Source of the DNA: Candidatus Methylophosphatis roskildensis
GTDB lineage: Bacteria; Pseudomonadota; Gammaproteobacteria; Burkholderiales; Rhodocyclaceae
Direction: 5' to 3'
Assembly: GCA_016708905.1 (NCBI GenBank)
Contig: JADJEV010000004.1
Span: 930,001 to 994,000 of the forward strand
DNA: 64,000 bases
Position numbers and translations under genes: made by a program. Shown one piece after another: positions 51,726-60,201 of this stretch. The notes beneath the pieces are model-generated. The model ran no database searches. It saw only the letters and a list, made by a program, of their open reading frames with translations, and was not told the DNA's origin. The stretch's first letter is position 1; every line of letters starts with the position of its first letter.

Positions 51726-52096
51726 GACGATGATGTCCCGCGGCTCGACCACGACGTTCGGCTACAGCGGCACCGCTACCCCCAGTCGAGGTTGCGCCTG
51801 GTCCGGGCTACCTCATCGAAGTTGCCGACCGGTTTGGACGCCTACTGCAACTGTCCTATGACGCGCAAGGCCGGCTTGCCGTGATGACTGATCCGGCAGG
51901 CGCCCCGACGCTCTACGGATTCGGACAGTCGTCAGGCAATCGGCTGGACACGGTGACCTACGCCGACGGCGGCATTCGCCAGTATCACTACGACGAAGCC
52001 GCAAATGTCGCTGCGGGCACGACGTACACGCAACTGCTCACCGGCATCACCGACGAACTCGGTTTGCGGTACGCGACTTTCAAATACAACGCACAG
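51726..52096 (+). pseudogene. Rhs/YD-repeat protein remnant
   Basis: YLIEVADRFGRLLQLSYDAQ, GRLAVMTDPAGAPTLYGF and LDTVTYADGGIRQYHYDE are typical YD/Rhs repeats. An earlier piece (GSTTTFGYSGTATP) is in another frame, with the break in the C5 run near 51780. The 3' side is cut by the 330-bp MITE. Both ends are missing, so it is a scrap of a large polymorphic-toxin-type gene. Confidence 0.75.
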
Positions 52097-52426
52097 TGTC
52101 GAAGATCTAAATAACTGACAATAGGGCCGCAATTACTGACAATGGAAGCCATCGTCGGCGGCCGAGTTCGGCAATTTGGTGGCTTGCCGCACTCTCACAG
52201 TCGAGGGATTGCAGGCCTTCGAATTCCTGTTCAGATCCCGCGGTCTTCAACGACGGCTGCAACGCATTGTCAGATTATTCGGCCCAGATTGGCGAAATGT
52301 GGCTTCAACGCAACACGTCAAAGAGCCAGCGCAATTACGTCGAAAGGCGCGTGAATGCTGGAATTGCGCGCGATTCGCCATTGTCATGAATTGCGGCCCT
52401 ATTGTCAGTTATTGAGATCTTCGACA
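52097..52426. mobile_element. 330-bp MITE with about 49-bp terminal inverted repeats
   Basis: The first 49 bases (starting TGTCGAAGATCT) match the reverse complement of the last 49 with about three differences. A second, truncated copy starts at 59279 and a solo end lies at 24117-24146. The interior has no supported gene. It is inserted in the Rhs remnant. The ends resemble those of the 298-bp MITE at 47983, so both may use the same, absent, transposase. Confidence 0.8.
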
Positions 52427-52549
52427 TTACGTCGTCTGTCTGATCGAGCTTTCCGACGGCTTCCGGACCGAAACCAGACCCGATGAAGAGGGGATTACGA
52501 CACGATCAAGCGCGCGATGCTTCGGCCGAGCCGGGACCGACACCAGACC

Positions 52550-52842
52550 CGAGGAAGCGGGTTGTTGGGACGATACGGCGGGAATGCCTGGATTGGATGA
52601 TCCCGATGCCCGAGGCGCACATTCGTGCAATCCTCGACGAGTGGGTTACCCATTACAACGGCGGACGTCCGCATAGCGCACTGGGGGGGCTTGGTGTGCC
52701 GCATCCGCCGCAAATCGCAGCGGTAGCTCCGAAGTCCCAATCGCCACATCGATTGGCCGCGGGTGCGCTCGTGCTCGCGAAATCGGTGCTGGGCAGTTTG
52801 CATCACGAGTATTCGCTCGCAGTGGCTCCTGCGAGCGCGTGA
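52550..52842 (+). pseudogene. IS3/IS481-type transposase remnant (rve C-terminus)
   Basis: RKRVVGTIRRECLDWMIPM, then ILDEWVTHYNGGRPHSALG, is the C-terminal end of an integrase-core (rve) transposase. RRECLDW and YN-GRPH are its hallmarks. The catalytic N-terminal part is absent and no inverted repeats are evident. The Gly-rich LGGLG and the tail to SYSLAVAPASA may be fused non-transposase sequence. Confidence 0.75.
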
Positions 52843-52918
52843 TCGTCTGCAGAGGTCAGGTGGGAAGTCGGCATGCGCCAGTACTTGCGCAGCACACCGA
52901 GATGTTTATTCTCACAAA

Positions 52919-53125
52919 TTAACCCAGACCAACGAGGCTCAAGGCATGAATGCCGAAGCCCAGCGCGGAGAAGGCGCCGAAAACCGCGAGAAAAAGGACA
53001 CAGCATATTGCGGCGACTACCGCGAGTTCGCCTAGGAACGCGAAAAGCGGAGCAAGAAGGACGCCGTCCATCTTGATGTCGGGGTACAGGGCGACCGGGA
53101 AGAACGGTTTTGCCAGATTGCGCAT
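52919..53125 (-). CDS. Small membrane protein, hypothetical
   Basis: The 68-residue protein starts MRNLAKPFFPVALYPDIKM; GGAGG lies 6 bp upstream of this ATG, which decides the start. One or two TM helices follow (VLLAPLFAFLGELAVVAAICCVLFL and AVFGAFSALGFGIHALSLV, in part overlapping). No family is recognised. The strong ribosome site makes it a credible gene despite its size. Confidence 0.6.
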   Translation of the reverse strand: MRNLAKPFFPVALYPDIKMDGVLLAPLFAFLGELAVVAAICCVLFLAVFGAFSALGFGIHALSLVGLG

Positions 53126-53206
53126 GATAACCTCCATCACTACGACGTCTAGCCGGGAATGGATTTCCGGGCTGCATGCCTAAATTGAGAACAAAAACAC
53201 CAACCC

Positions 53207-53587
53207 TCATCCGAACCAAATGCTCGGTTCGAAATTCTCAAAGCATTGACGATCGTCACCAAACAACGCCATTATCCGCAAAAATGCTGCAACGCACAAT
53301 ACAAATATGGTTAGTTTTGTGATCTTGTCAACGGCTTTAGTGGCTTCGGCTTTAGTGGCTTCCTCAGTGACTCCGCGCTCCCTGGAACCGACTAGACGCC
53401 CTGTGCAGTTCCGGCTGATTGCGGGACGATTGCTCAGAGCTTGTGATTTATCGGCCCATGCGGCCGGGTAGCCACACAAGGAGAGCCGGCGCCGATCGGG
53501 TACTGTCCGCGAAACGTAGAGGAGAGCGTGCAAAACCGTGGGAGGCTTCGAGGCGGAGGGAGTGTTACGCAACCGGTTGATAATCAA
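53207..53587 (-). CDS. Possible small membrane protein, 5' end disrupted by ISKra4
   Basis: The C-terminal 45 residues (AVDKITKLTIFVLCVAAFLRIMALFG) form a charged stretch plus one TM helix. The repeated EATKAEATKAVDK segment precedes it. The open frame runs into the ISKra4 left end at 53522, so any native start there is lost. I cannot place a convincing start codon. It might be a partner of the membrane protein just downstream. Confidence 0.25.
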   Translation of the reverse strand: MIINRLRNTPSASKPPTVLHALLYVSRTVPDRRRLSLCGYPAAWADKSQALSNRPAISRNCTGRLVGSRERGVTEEATKAEATKAVDKITKLTIFVLCVAAFLRIMALFGDDRQCFENFEPSIWFG

Positions 53588-54797
53588 TGCCGATCGGCTA
53601 TTCTGGCAGGCCTATCAACGACCGGAGCACACCATGCGTTTGATCATCGAGGCCCGTATCGATGACGGAGAATGCGATGCGAAGCGTGACGGCAACACGA
53701 TTGTCGCGATTGTAGATCGGCGCGACAAGGATCTCTCCCAACTGGGGCTCACCCTAGCAGAAGGTCGATCCCTTCTGGCCGAAGTACAGTCGGCGTTGGT
53801 GTCGCGCGGCGTCGGCGCGCAAATCGACGCGGAAATCGAGCGCGACATCGCCCAGCAGCCGCAGGCCATCGCCGGCGAGGCGCTGCGGCAGGCCGACAAC
53901 GTCAGCTGCGTCAGTGTCGATTCGGCGTGGCTGCGCTGTTGCGAGAAGAGCGAAACTCAAGCGCGTCATGTGAACATCGTTGCTGGACGGGCAACGTTTG
54001 ACAACCGTGCTCCGCGCGTCTATGCCTACGTGCACAAGGAGGTGGGCTCGGCTGCCGCCAGGCTCGACCAGTTCCTTCGCTGCAACGGCGTCACTCCACA
54101 AGAGCGGGTGAGCGTGATCAGTGATGACGCGGGGGAGTTCAGAAAGGCGGTCGAAGGCAGTCAGCTCGCCCGGGGCAGGATCCTGGATTGGTTTCACATC
54201 GCGATGAAGTTCAAGGCCGCTGAGAACGCGCTCTTCGGCTGCAAGCAAATCGAGCCGCTCGAGCGCGAGGCGCTCAAGGCCGAGATTCGCAGCGCCAAGT
54301 GGTTGGTCTGGCACGGCAAGGGCGGCAAGGCGATCGCACGGATCAAGGCGCTCGATGCCCTGTTGCTGCCAAGACAGCACTACGAATTCTCAACACTTTG
54401 GTGGAATCTTCACGGCATCACGTGCTACCTGCGCAACAACACGCCCGACCTAGTGAACTACGGCGCCCGGCATCGCAAGGGACTACCCATCAGCAGCAGC
54501 ATCGCCGAGTCGGCGGTCAATCAAGTGGTCAGCCTGCGCATGGCCAAGAAGCGCCAGATGCGCTGGACCGATGCAGGGGCGCACCGTCTCGTGCAGATCA
54601 GGGTGGCCGTACTCAACGGTAAATTGTCGCCAAGCCGTCTCGTCAGATTGGGAAGAACATCGAACGCGCGTTCGCCCCGCAAGATGCCGAGCGGCGCCAC
54701 TCAAGCACTCGCCGCCTGACGGACAATTGTACGCATTATGGATGCATGCGAACGTCCCACGATCCCCAATAAGCCTCCCCTGGTTTTGCACGCTCTC
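53522..54797. mobile_element. ISKra4-family element, about 1,276 bp
   Basis: Imperfect 27-bp inverted repeats at 53522-53548 and 54771-54797 share GAGAGCGTGCAAAACC and GGGAGGCTT. It carries one transposase gene with an apparent internal deletion. Its right end lies 2 bp from the stop codon of the dihydrofolate-reductase-like gene. Confidence 0.82.
53634..54719 (+). CDS. ISKra4-family transposase, probably internally deleted
   Basis: The start MRLIIEARIDDGECDAKRDG is a typical ISKra4 N-terminus, so 53634 is preferred over the longer frame. LGLTLAEGRSLLAEVQSALV follows. The usual zinc-binding and linker region (CxxC, about 100-130 residues) is missing. The frame jumps to DNVSCVSVDSAWLRC and then the DDE core (VISDDAGEF, ILDWFHIAMKF, ISSSIAESAVNQVVSLRM). 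The product has 361 residues, against roughly 450-500 for the family. It is probably inactive. Confidence 0.75.
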   Translation: MRLIIEARIDDGECDAKRDGNTIVAIVDRRDKDLSQLGLTLAEGRSLLAEVQSALVSRGVGAQIDAEIERDIAQQPQAIAGEALRQADNVSCVSVDSAWLRCCEKSETQARHVNIVAGRATFDNRAPRVYAYVHKEVGSAAARLDQFLRCNGVTPQERVSVISDDAGEFRKAVEGSQLARGRILDWFHIAMKFKAAENALFGCKQIEPLEREALKAEIRSAKWLVWHGKGGKAIARIKALDALLLPRQHYEFSTLWWNLHGITCYLRNNTPDLVNYGARHRKGLPISSSIAESAVNQVVSLRMAKKRQMRWTDAGAHRLVQIRVAVLNGKLSPSRLVRLGRTSNARSPRKMPSGATQALAA

Positions 54798-54799
54798 GT

Positions 54800-55447
54800 T
54801 TACTGGGTTCTGCCCAACACCACATGCGTGGCGGCAGGCGTCGGTACATGCTCGAGCAGTTGATAGCCGAGCGCTGGCAGGTCGATGCCGGCCCACAGGG
54901 GCTCGCCTGAACCCAGTAGTTTCGGCGCAACGGCGAGGTGTAGCTCGTCCACCAGACGCGCCTGCAGGTACTGCCGGATCGTCGCGGCCCCGCCGCCCAG
55001 ACGGATGTCCTTGCCTTGGGCCGCCTCTCGCGCCCGTTCGAGCGCGGCCTCGATGCCGTCGGTGACGAAGTGGAAGGTCGTGCCACCTGCCATCGTCAAC
55101 GGAGTGCGCGCGTGGTGCGTGAGCACGAAGACAGGGCAGTGGTACGGCGGATCGTCGCCCCACCAGCCTCGCCACTTTTCGTCTGGCCAGGGTCCGCGCA
55201 CCGGGCCGAACATGTTGCGACCCATGATCCACGCGCCGACGTTGGCGAAACCTCGCGCGGCAAACTCGTCGTCGACACCGCTGTTGCCTTCTTTGCCTCC
55301 ATGCATGCGGTGGAAGGTTTGTGTCGACACGAGCCATTCGTGTAGGGCTTCCCCGCCGATGCCCAGCGGTTCTGCGACGCTTTGCTTGGCGCCAGCGCCG
55401 TATCCGTCGAGGGACAACGTGAAACTGCAGACTCTGAGTTTGCTCAT
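54800..55447 (-). CDS. Dihydrofolate reductase family protein (RibD C-terminal-like)
   Basis: The 215-residue protein starts MSKLRVCSFTLSLDGYGAG, the usual beginning of the DHFR/RibD-C superfamily, with IMGRNMFGP and DIRLGGGAATIRQYL forming the NADPH-binding core. Members reduce pterin or pyrimidine-like substrates, but the substrate here is unknown. It is the last gene of the leftward ECF42 operon, 17 bp after the VOC gene. Its stop codon is 2 bp from the ISKra4 end, yet the C-terminus looks complete. Confidence 0.88.
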   Translation of the reverse strand: MSKLRVCSFTLSLDGYGAGAKQSVAEPLGIGGEALHEWLVSTQTFHRMHGGKEGNSGVDDEFAARGFANVGAWIMGRNMFGPVRGPWPDEKWRGWWGDDPPYHCPVFVLTHHARTPLTMAGGTTFHFVTDGIEAALERAREAAQGKDIRLGGGAATIRQYLQARLVDELHLAVAPKLLGSGEPLWAGIDLPALGYQLLEHVPTPAATHVVLGRTQ

Positions 55448-55464
55448 GGATGTCCACCAATATG

Positions 55465-55938
55465 TCAGCCCCGGATCGCGGCCTCGATCGCCGCCACGTC
55501 GATCTTGCCCATCTGCATCATCGCGTCGAACGCCCGCCTGGCCTTGTCGCCGCCCGCGGCCATGGCATCGGTCAGCACGCGGGGGGTGATCTGCCAGGAA
55601 ACGCCCCACCGGTCCTGGCACCAGCCGCAGGCGTTCTCTGCCCCGCCGTTGCCGACGATGGCGTTCCAGTAGCGGTCGGTCTCTTCCTGGTCGTCAGTCG
55701 CAATCTGGAACGAAAAGGCCGCGGTCTGCGGGAACGCCGGGCCACCGTTGAGGCCGAGGCAAGGGATGCCCGCGACCGCGAACTCCACCGTCAGTACGTC
55801 GCCGGCTTTGCCGGATGGGTAATCAGCGGGCGCTCGATGGACGGCAGTCACCCGGCTGTCGGGGAAGGTCGCGGCGTAGAAGCGGGCAGCATCCTCGGCG
55901 TCCTTATCGAACCAGAGGCAGATCGTGTTCTTGTGCAT
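55465..55938 (-). CDS. VOC-family protein (PhnB/3-demethylubiquinone methyltransferase-like)
   Basis: The 157-residue protein begins MHKNTICLWFDKDAEDAARFY and contains LTVEFAVAGIPCLGLNGGP, GNGGAENACGWCQDRWGVSWQI and the C-terminal helix KARRAFDAMMQMGKIDVAAI. All are typical of this VOC subfamily. The name is historical, and a methyltransferase role is not supported. AGGAGA lies just before the ATG at 55938. It is often co-operonic with ECF sigma and YciI genes, as here. Confidence 0.9.
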   Translation of the reverse strand: MHKNTICLWFDKDAEDAARFYAATFPDSRVTAVHRAPADYPSGKAGDVLTVEFAVAGIPCLGLNGGPAFPQTAAFSFQIATDDQEETDRYWNAIVGNGGAENACGWCQDRWGVSWQITPRVLTDAMAAGGDKARRAFDAMMQMGKIDVAAIEAAIRG

Positions 55939-55987
55939 GGTCTCTCCTTTCGTATCTGAACCGTTTGTGCTGGACTGCCGGTCACGC

Positions 55988-56416
55988 CTACACTGCGGGC
56001 TGCAACACCGCCCACTTGAGGCCGAACGGGTCTTCCAGCAGCCCCCAGTCGTCGCCCCAGAACTGGCGCTCGTAAGGCGCGAGTACCCGGCAGCCAGCGG
56101 CGACCGCGCGATCCCACCAGGCATGGCCGTCGGCCACAACCAATTGCAGGTGTCCGAAGTCGCCTCGTTGCGCCGCCTGGTCGCTACCGTCTCCGCATCC
56201 CGAGTGGTCGGTCATCATCAGCGCGCCGCGATTGATCTCGACCTGGGCGTGTATCAGTCCGGGCTTCCCGTCGGGGAAGGGCATGCGGCCCAGGTCCTTC
56301 GCACCGAAGGCGCGGGCGTAGAAATCACAGGCGTCGGCTGCACGGCCAGCCATGGTCAGGTAGGGAATCACGCCGTTCATCGCGGCGGGCTCGGTGGGGT
56401 GCGGTGTGTCGCTCAC
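55988..56416 (-). CDS. VOC-family (glyoxalase/bleomycin-resistance-like) protein
   Basis: The 142-residue protein contains IPYLTMAGRAADACDFYARAFGA and GDDWGLLEDPFGLKWAVL, the PhnB-like VOC signatures. The GTG at 56416 is taken as start because GAGGAG lies 7 bp upstream; an internal ATG (MNGVIPYL) is an alternative. VOC proteins bind a metal and act on varied small molecules, so the substrate is unknown. It sits between a SnoaL-like gene and the second VOC gene on the same strand. Confidence 0.88.
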   Translation of the reverse strand: MSDTPHPTEPAAMNGVIPYLTMAGRAADACDFYARAFGAKDLGRMPFPDGKPGLIHAQVEINRGALMMTDHSGCGDGSDQAAQRGDFGHLQLVVADGHAWWDRAVAAGCRVLAPYERQFWGDDWGLLEDPFGLKWAVLQPAV

Positions 56417-56442
56417 GGCAGTGCTCCTCGGATTGGACGGTG

Positions 56443-56886
56443 TCAGGGTTGGAGCCACAGAGCCTTGTCGCTCTGTGGGTCGAACGGGGCGGAGAAGTGC
56501 TCATGCACGACCCGCCATTCGCCGTGCTGCTTTCGCAAACAGGCGGTCATGCGCATCCAGCCGGACATCTCCTTGCCATCCGGTCCGGAGCCGCCACAGC
56601 GGTTGAGGCCGTGGACGAAGGCGAGATTGTCGCCTGCCGTGATCTGAAGGTCGTGGAGCTCGAAGATCATCGGTCCGGTGCACATCGCCATGCAGGTTTC
56701 CCAGTGCTTGCGATAGGCGTCGGCGCCCTTGAACTGCAGTTGCGCGATGGCGTCGAAGGCGACGATGTCCGGCGCGTAATGGGCGAAGATGCGGTCGATG
56801 TCCTTGGCGCGAACCGCGCGCGCCCAGTCTTCCAGTTGGCTGCGCAGCTCGGTTTCAGTGCGTGCGAGGGTGGATGGGGTGTCCAT
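56443..56886 (-). CDS. SnoaL/NTF2-like (DUF4440-type) protein
   Basis: The 147-residue protein has the cone-shaped NTF2 fold signatures: LEDWARAVRAKDIDRIFAHY near the N-terminus, DIVAFDAIAQLQFKG in the middle and GEWRVVHEHFSAPFD near the end. The family includes isomerases and many uncharacterised small-molecule binders. It belongs to the leftward ECF42 operon, 27 bp before the VOC gene. Confidence 0.87.
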   Translation of the reverse strand: MDTPSTLARTETELRSQLEDWARAVRAKDIDRIFAHYAPDIVAFDAIAQLQFKGADAYRKHWETCMAMCTGPMIFELHDLQITAGDNLAFVHGLNRCGGSGPDGKEMSGWMRMTACLRKQHGEWRVVHEHFSAPFDPQSDKALWLQP

Positions 56887-56971
56887 GATGGGTCTCCTTG
56901 GTGTGGGTGGAACGGGTGCGTGTACCTGCTACTCGATTGGCGGGTGGCCAGATCGACACCGGTTCGCCGGT

Positions 56972-57364
56972 TCAGCGGGCGGACTCCGGCGGGACGAAAC
57001 CTAGCGCCTGCAGCGTCTGCAGATCCTCCGCGACCGGCCGCACCTCGACGCAGCCAAACTTCGCCCCCGGGATGTGGGATGCCACCTGGATCGCCTCGTT
57101 CAGGTCCCGGGCCTCGATGAGGTAGTAGCCGCCGAGCTGGTCCTTGGTCTCGATCCACGGCCCGTCGGTGACCGAAACCCGCCCGTTGCGCACCCGGACG
57201 GTAGTGGCGGCATCTGGCGGCAGCAGGCGGTTGCAGCCGACGTAATGGCCGCTTTGCCGGATGGCGTCGGTAAACTCGCGGTACTCCTCGAAGTGCTTGT
57301 CCGCATCGGCACGGGGCATCTGCTCCATCACCTTCTCGGCACAGATCAGGCACAGGTATTTCAT
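56972..57364 (-). CDS. YciI/DGPF family protein
   Basis: The 130-residue protein starts MKYLCLICAEKVMEQ. It contains the VSVTDGPWIETKDQLGGYYL block (the DGPF-like motif) and ARDLNEAIQVASHIPG, typical of YCII-related proteins. AGGAG lies 8 bp before this ATG, so the upstream MV is left out. These genes accompany ECF42 sigma factors in many genomes. Their biochemical role is unresolved. Confidence 0.9.
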   Translation of the reverse strand: MKYLCLICAEKVMEQMPRADADKHFEEYREFTDAIRQSGHYVGCNRLLPPDAATTVRVRNGRVSVTDGPWIETKDQLGGYYLIEARDLNEAIQVASHIPGAKFGCVEVRPVAEDLQTLQALGFVPPESAR

Positions 57365-57418
57365 GACCAATTCTCCTGGTGAATGGTGGATGGCGGCCGA
57401 TCTCGGCCCCCGCGACGT

Positions 57419-57799
57419 TCAACAGTCTTCACGGTTCGCGGGCTGCAGTGCGCCGACCCTGGCCACGGTCTCGCGGATCGGCCGGATCGGCCGCACTTCG
57501 ATGCTGCCGACACGCGCAGGCGGGATTCCCGCCGCGAGACGGATCGCCTCGTCGAGGTTCCTCGCCTCGATCATGTAGAAGCCGGCAAGCTGCTCCTTGG
57601 TCTCGGCGAACGGACGATCGGTGACCGACACCTTGCCGCTACGCACGCGCACGGTGGTGGCGGTATGGACCGACTGCAGTGCTTCCGAGGCGAGACAGTG
57701 GCCGCTTGACCGGATCGCCGTGTCGTAGGCGACGCAGTCCTCGTCGGGCAGTTCGTCGAGGCGTTGTTCATCGAGGTAGACGAGGCACACGTATTTCAT
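57419..57799 (-). CDS. YciI/DGPF family protein, second copy
   Basis: The 126-residue protein starts MKYVCLVYLDEQRLDELPD and carries VSVTDRPFAETKEQLAGFYM and ARNLDEAIRLAAGIPPARVG, parallel to its downstream neighbour. The two are paralogues of moderate similarity, so the duplication is not recent. It is the first gene after the ECF sigma factor, 76 bp downstream on the same strand. Confidence 0.9.
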   Translation of the reverse strand: MKYVCLVYLDEQRLDELPDEDCVAYDTAIRSSGHCLASEALQSVHTATTVRVRSGKVSVTDRPFAETKEQLAGFYMIEARNLDEAIRLAAGIPPARVGSIEVRPIRPIRETVARVGALQPANREDC

Positions 57800-57875
57800 T
57801 GCTTTGCTCCATCGAGCGTGGTGATTAAGTGCGGCTTCCGTACCCCTAGTCGAATGGCACGCCGCAAGATCGACA

Positions 57876-59171
57876 TCACGCCCCCAGTTCCGCGAGCCGC
57901 CGCTCGAGCAAGCGACGCTCGGGCGCCTGCCGGGCCAGTGCAAGCGCGCGTCGGTAGGCCGCCCGCGACTCCTCGGTTCTGCCCGCGCGCCGGCACAGAT
58001 CGGCGCGGGCGGCATGTGCAAGGTGGTAGTCGGCAAGCTCGCCGCGGGCGAGGATCGCATCGACCGCTACCAGCCCGGCCGCGGGTCCGTCCTGCATCGC
58101 CACCGCAACGGCGCGGTTCAGCTCCACCACCGGCGACGGGTCGAGCCGCAGCAACACGTCGTAGAGGGCGACGATCTGGGCCCAGTCGGTCGCGGCGGCG
58201 GTGGGCGCCTCCGCATGGACCGCAGCGATCGCCGCCTGCAGCGCATAGGGGCCGGCACGGCCCGAAACCAGTGCGCGCTCGACCAACGCCGTGCCTTCGG
58301 TAATAAGCGCCCGGTTCCACCGCAAGCGGTCCTGCTCGTCGAGCAGCACCAGATCGCCCTCTGCAGTCGTACGCGTCTCACGGCGCGATTCCTGCAGCAG
58401 CATCAGCGCGAGCAGCCCGATCCACTCCGGCTCGGGGAGCAGTTGGGCGAGCAGCCGGCCAAGCCGGATTGCCTCGCCCGACAGCTCGGCGCGCGTCAGC
58501 GACTCGCCGGCCGATGCCGAGTAGCCCTCGTTGAACACCAGATAGATCACCCGCAGCACGCTCTCGAGCCGGGCCGGCAGCTCAAGCGGCGGCGGCACTT
58601 CATAGGGCACACGCGCGTCGCGGATCTTGCATTTGGCGCGCACGATGCGCTGCGCAAGCGCGGGCGGTGCGACGAGGAAGGCGCGCGCGATCTCCTCGGT
58701 GGTGAGGCCGCACACCTCGCGTAGCGTCAGCGCCACCTGCGCCTCGGGCGACAGTACCGGATGGCAGCAGGTGAAGATCAGCCGCAGGCGGTCGTCTTCG
58801 ACGCTGTCGTCGTCCACCGCCTCCTCGTTCGCCGGGTCGGGCTGGTCATCGAGATCCTCGACGAAATCGAACCGGGCCCGCCGCCGCAGGCCGTCGATCG
58901 CCTTGAAGCGGCCGGTCGACACCAGCCAGGCGCGCGGGTTGGCCGGCACGCCCTCACGCGGCCATTGCTCGAGCGCGACGCGAAAGGCATCGTGCAGTGC
59001 TTCCTCGGCGAGGTCGAAGTCGCCGAGCAGGCGAACCAGCGTCGCGAACATCCGGCGCGACTCGGTCCGATAGATCACCTCCAGCTGCTCACGCACCGTC
59101 CCGGCCGCTCCGGCGGGCGCTTCCGGCAAGGGCTTGTGCGGTTCGTCCGATGAAACCTTACGGTCGTCCAT
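57876..59171 (-). CDS. ECF42-type RNA polymerase sigma factor with long C-terminal extension
   Basis: The 431-residue protein begins MDDRKVSSDEPHK after the ribosome site AGGAGG. Region 2 is near residues 30-110 (YRTESRRMFATLVRLLGDFDLAEEAL, NPRAWLVSTGRFKAIDGLRR) and region 4 near 150-200 (LSPEAQVALTLREVCGLTTEEIARAF). A DUF6596/TPR-like tail of about 230 residues (DPSPVVELNRAVAVAMQDGP, ESRAAYRRALAL) is characteristic of ECF42. This group lacks an anti-sigma factor, is linked to YciI/DGPF genes and probably senses through its tail. It leads the seven-gene operon ending at 54800. Confidence 0.92.
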   Translation of the reverse strand: MDDRKVSSDEPHKPLPEAPAGAAGTVREQLEVIYRTESRRMFATLVRLLGDFDLAEEALHDAFRVALEQWPREGVPANPRAWLVSTGRFKAIDGLRRRARFDFVEDLDDQPDPANEEAVDDDSVEDDRLRLIFTCCHPVLSPEAQVALTLREVCGLTTEEIARAFLVAPPALAQRIVRAKCKIRDARVPYEVPPPLELPARLESVLRVIYLVFNEGYSASAGESLTRAELSGEAIRLGRLLAQLLPEPEWIGLLALMLLQESRRETRTTAEGDLVLLDEQDRLRWNRALITEGTALVERALVSGRAGPYALQAAIAAVHAEAPTAAATDWAQIVALYDVLLRLDPSPVVELNRAVAVAMQDGPAAGLVAVDAILARGELADYHLAHAARADLCRRAGRTEESRAAYRRALALARQAPERRLLERRLAELGA

Positions 59172-59278
59172 TCGCGCCTCCTGGGAGCGTTTCGGCATTC
59201 GGAGACTATCGTGCGTCAGACGGTTGGCATGGCCGGAATGCCTGCAAATGGCTTCCCCAACCTGGTCACAGCGGCCGT

Positions 59279-59470
59279 TGTCGAAGATCTTAATAGATGG
59301 CAATAGGAACGAAATAGCTGACAATTGGAGCCACCATCGGCGGCCGAGTTCGACGATTTCGTGGCTTGCCGCGCTCTCACAGTCGAGGGACTGCAGGTCT
59401 TCGAATTCCTGTTCAGATCCCGCGGCCTTCACCGACGGCTGCAACGCATTGTCAGATTATTCGGCCCAGA
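59279..59470 (+). repeat. Truncated copy of the 330-bp MITE
   Basis: The sequence matches the left two thirds of the MITE at 52097-52426, from TGTCGAAGATCT to the segment before CGGCCCAGA, with scattered differences. The match stops at 59470, where an IS256-like fragment begins. No right end is seen downstream. Confidence 0.75.
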
Positions 59471-59586
59471 CGACAGATCGAGCGGATGCGGATGCCAATC
59501 GTTTTCCGCTGATCGAGGCGGGCAATGTAGGACTGGGCGTTCTGCTGCAGATGGAACTGGCAGCGCTGCCAGGGCACGCTGGTGCA
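59470..59586 (-). pseudogene. IS256-family transposase fragment
   Basis: Read leftward, VPWQRCQFHLQQNAQSYIAR is the well-known IS256 (MULE-like) core motif around its second catalytic residue. Only about 35 residues remain, with no start, stop or inverted repeats. It abuts the truncated MITE. Confidence 0.6.
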
Positions 59587-59847
59587 TAACATCGAGAAAC
59601 TCGCGCATCATGGCTATGCGCAGTGAGAATCGACGGGGTCGGGTACAAGACACCGGCGGCACGACGGCGCCAAGCAGCCCCTACTGAGGCCAGAACGAAG
59701 GCATGAACGACTGAGGGCGCGACCAGCATGACCAAACGATCGCAGCGGCGATGTCCAAAAGGGTACGGAATGGCCGACAGGCGGATTATGCTACACCCTC
59801 GTTAGACCGCATGAAACGAAGCGCATCGCCATTTCGAACGACATCCA

Positions 59848-60201
59848 ATGACAAGCACCCTCAATCCCGACGTAGTCCTGGGCCTTCTGATTGTCGCGGC
59901 TCTGATGGTCGGCTCGTACCTCCTGGCAAGACGCCAGCGGAGTCGCGGGCACGCGAGCTCGCCCAAGCCGTGGCGCCTTGAGACCCCAGCATCCCGAACG
60001 ATTGAGATGTCTAGTGCGCAGACAGTTCTCAAGGCCGTTCAGGAGTTGCAGACCGCCGGAGCGAACTGGAATACGATCCTCATGGCCCTGAACCCGGATA
60101 ATGACGCCGCTCTCGCTTCAGAGCTCCAAGCCATCAGAGGGCCGCACATGTTTGTACCGGCCACAGCGCTGCAAGTTCTCGAACATGGCTGCCAGCGCTG
60201 A
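59848..60201 (+). CDS. Hypothetical membrane-anchored protein
   Basis: The 117-residue protein starts MTSTLNPDVVLGLLIVAALM; one N-terminal TM helix (VVLGLLIVAALMVGSYLLA) is followed by a basic RRQRSRG segment, so the rest should be cytoplasmic. The C-terminal part (VLKAVQELQTAGANWNTILMALNPDNDAALASELQ, in two short motifs) is helical. No family is recognised. It stands alone, with a modest ribosome site. Confidence 0.55.
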   Translation: MTSTLNPDVVLGLLIVAALMVGSYLLARRQRSRGHASSPKPWRLETPASRTIEMSSAQTVLKAVQELQTAGANWNTILMALNPDNDAALASELQAIRGPHMFVPATALQVLEHGCQR

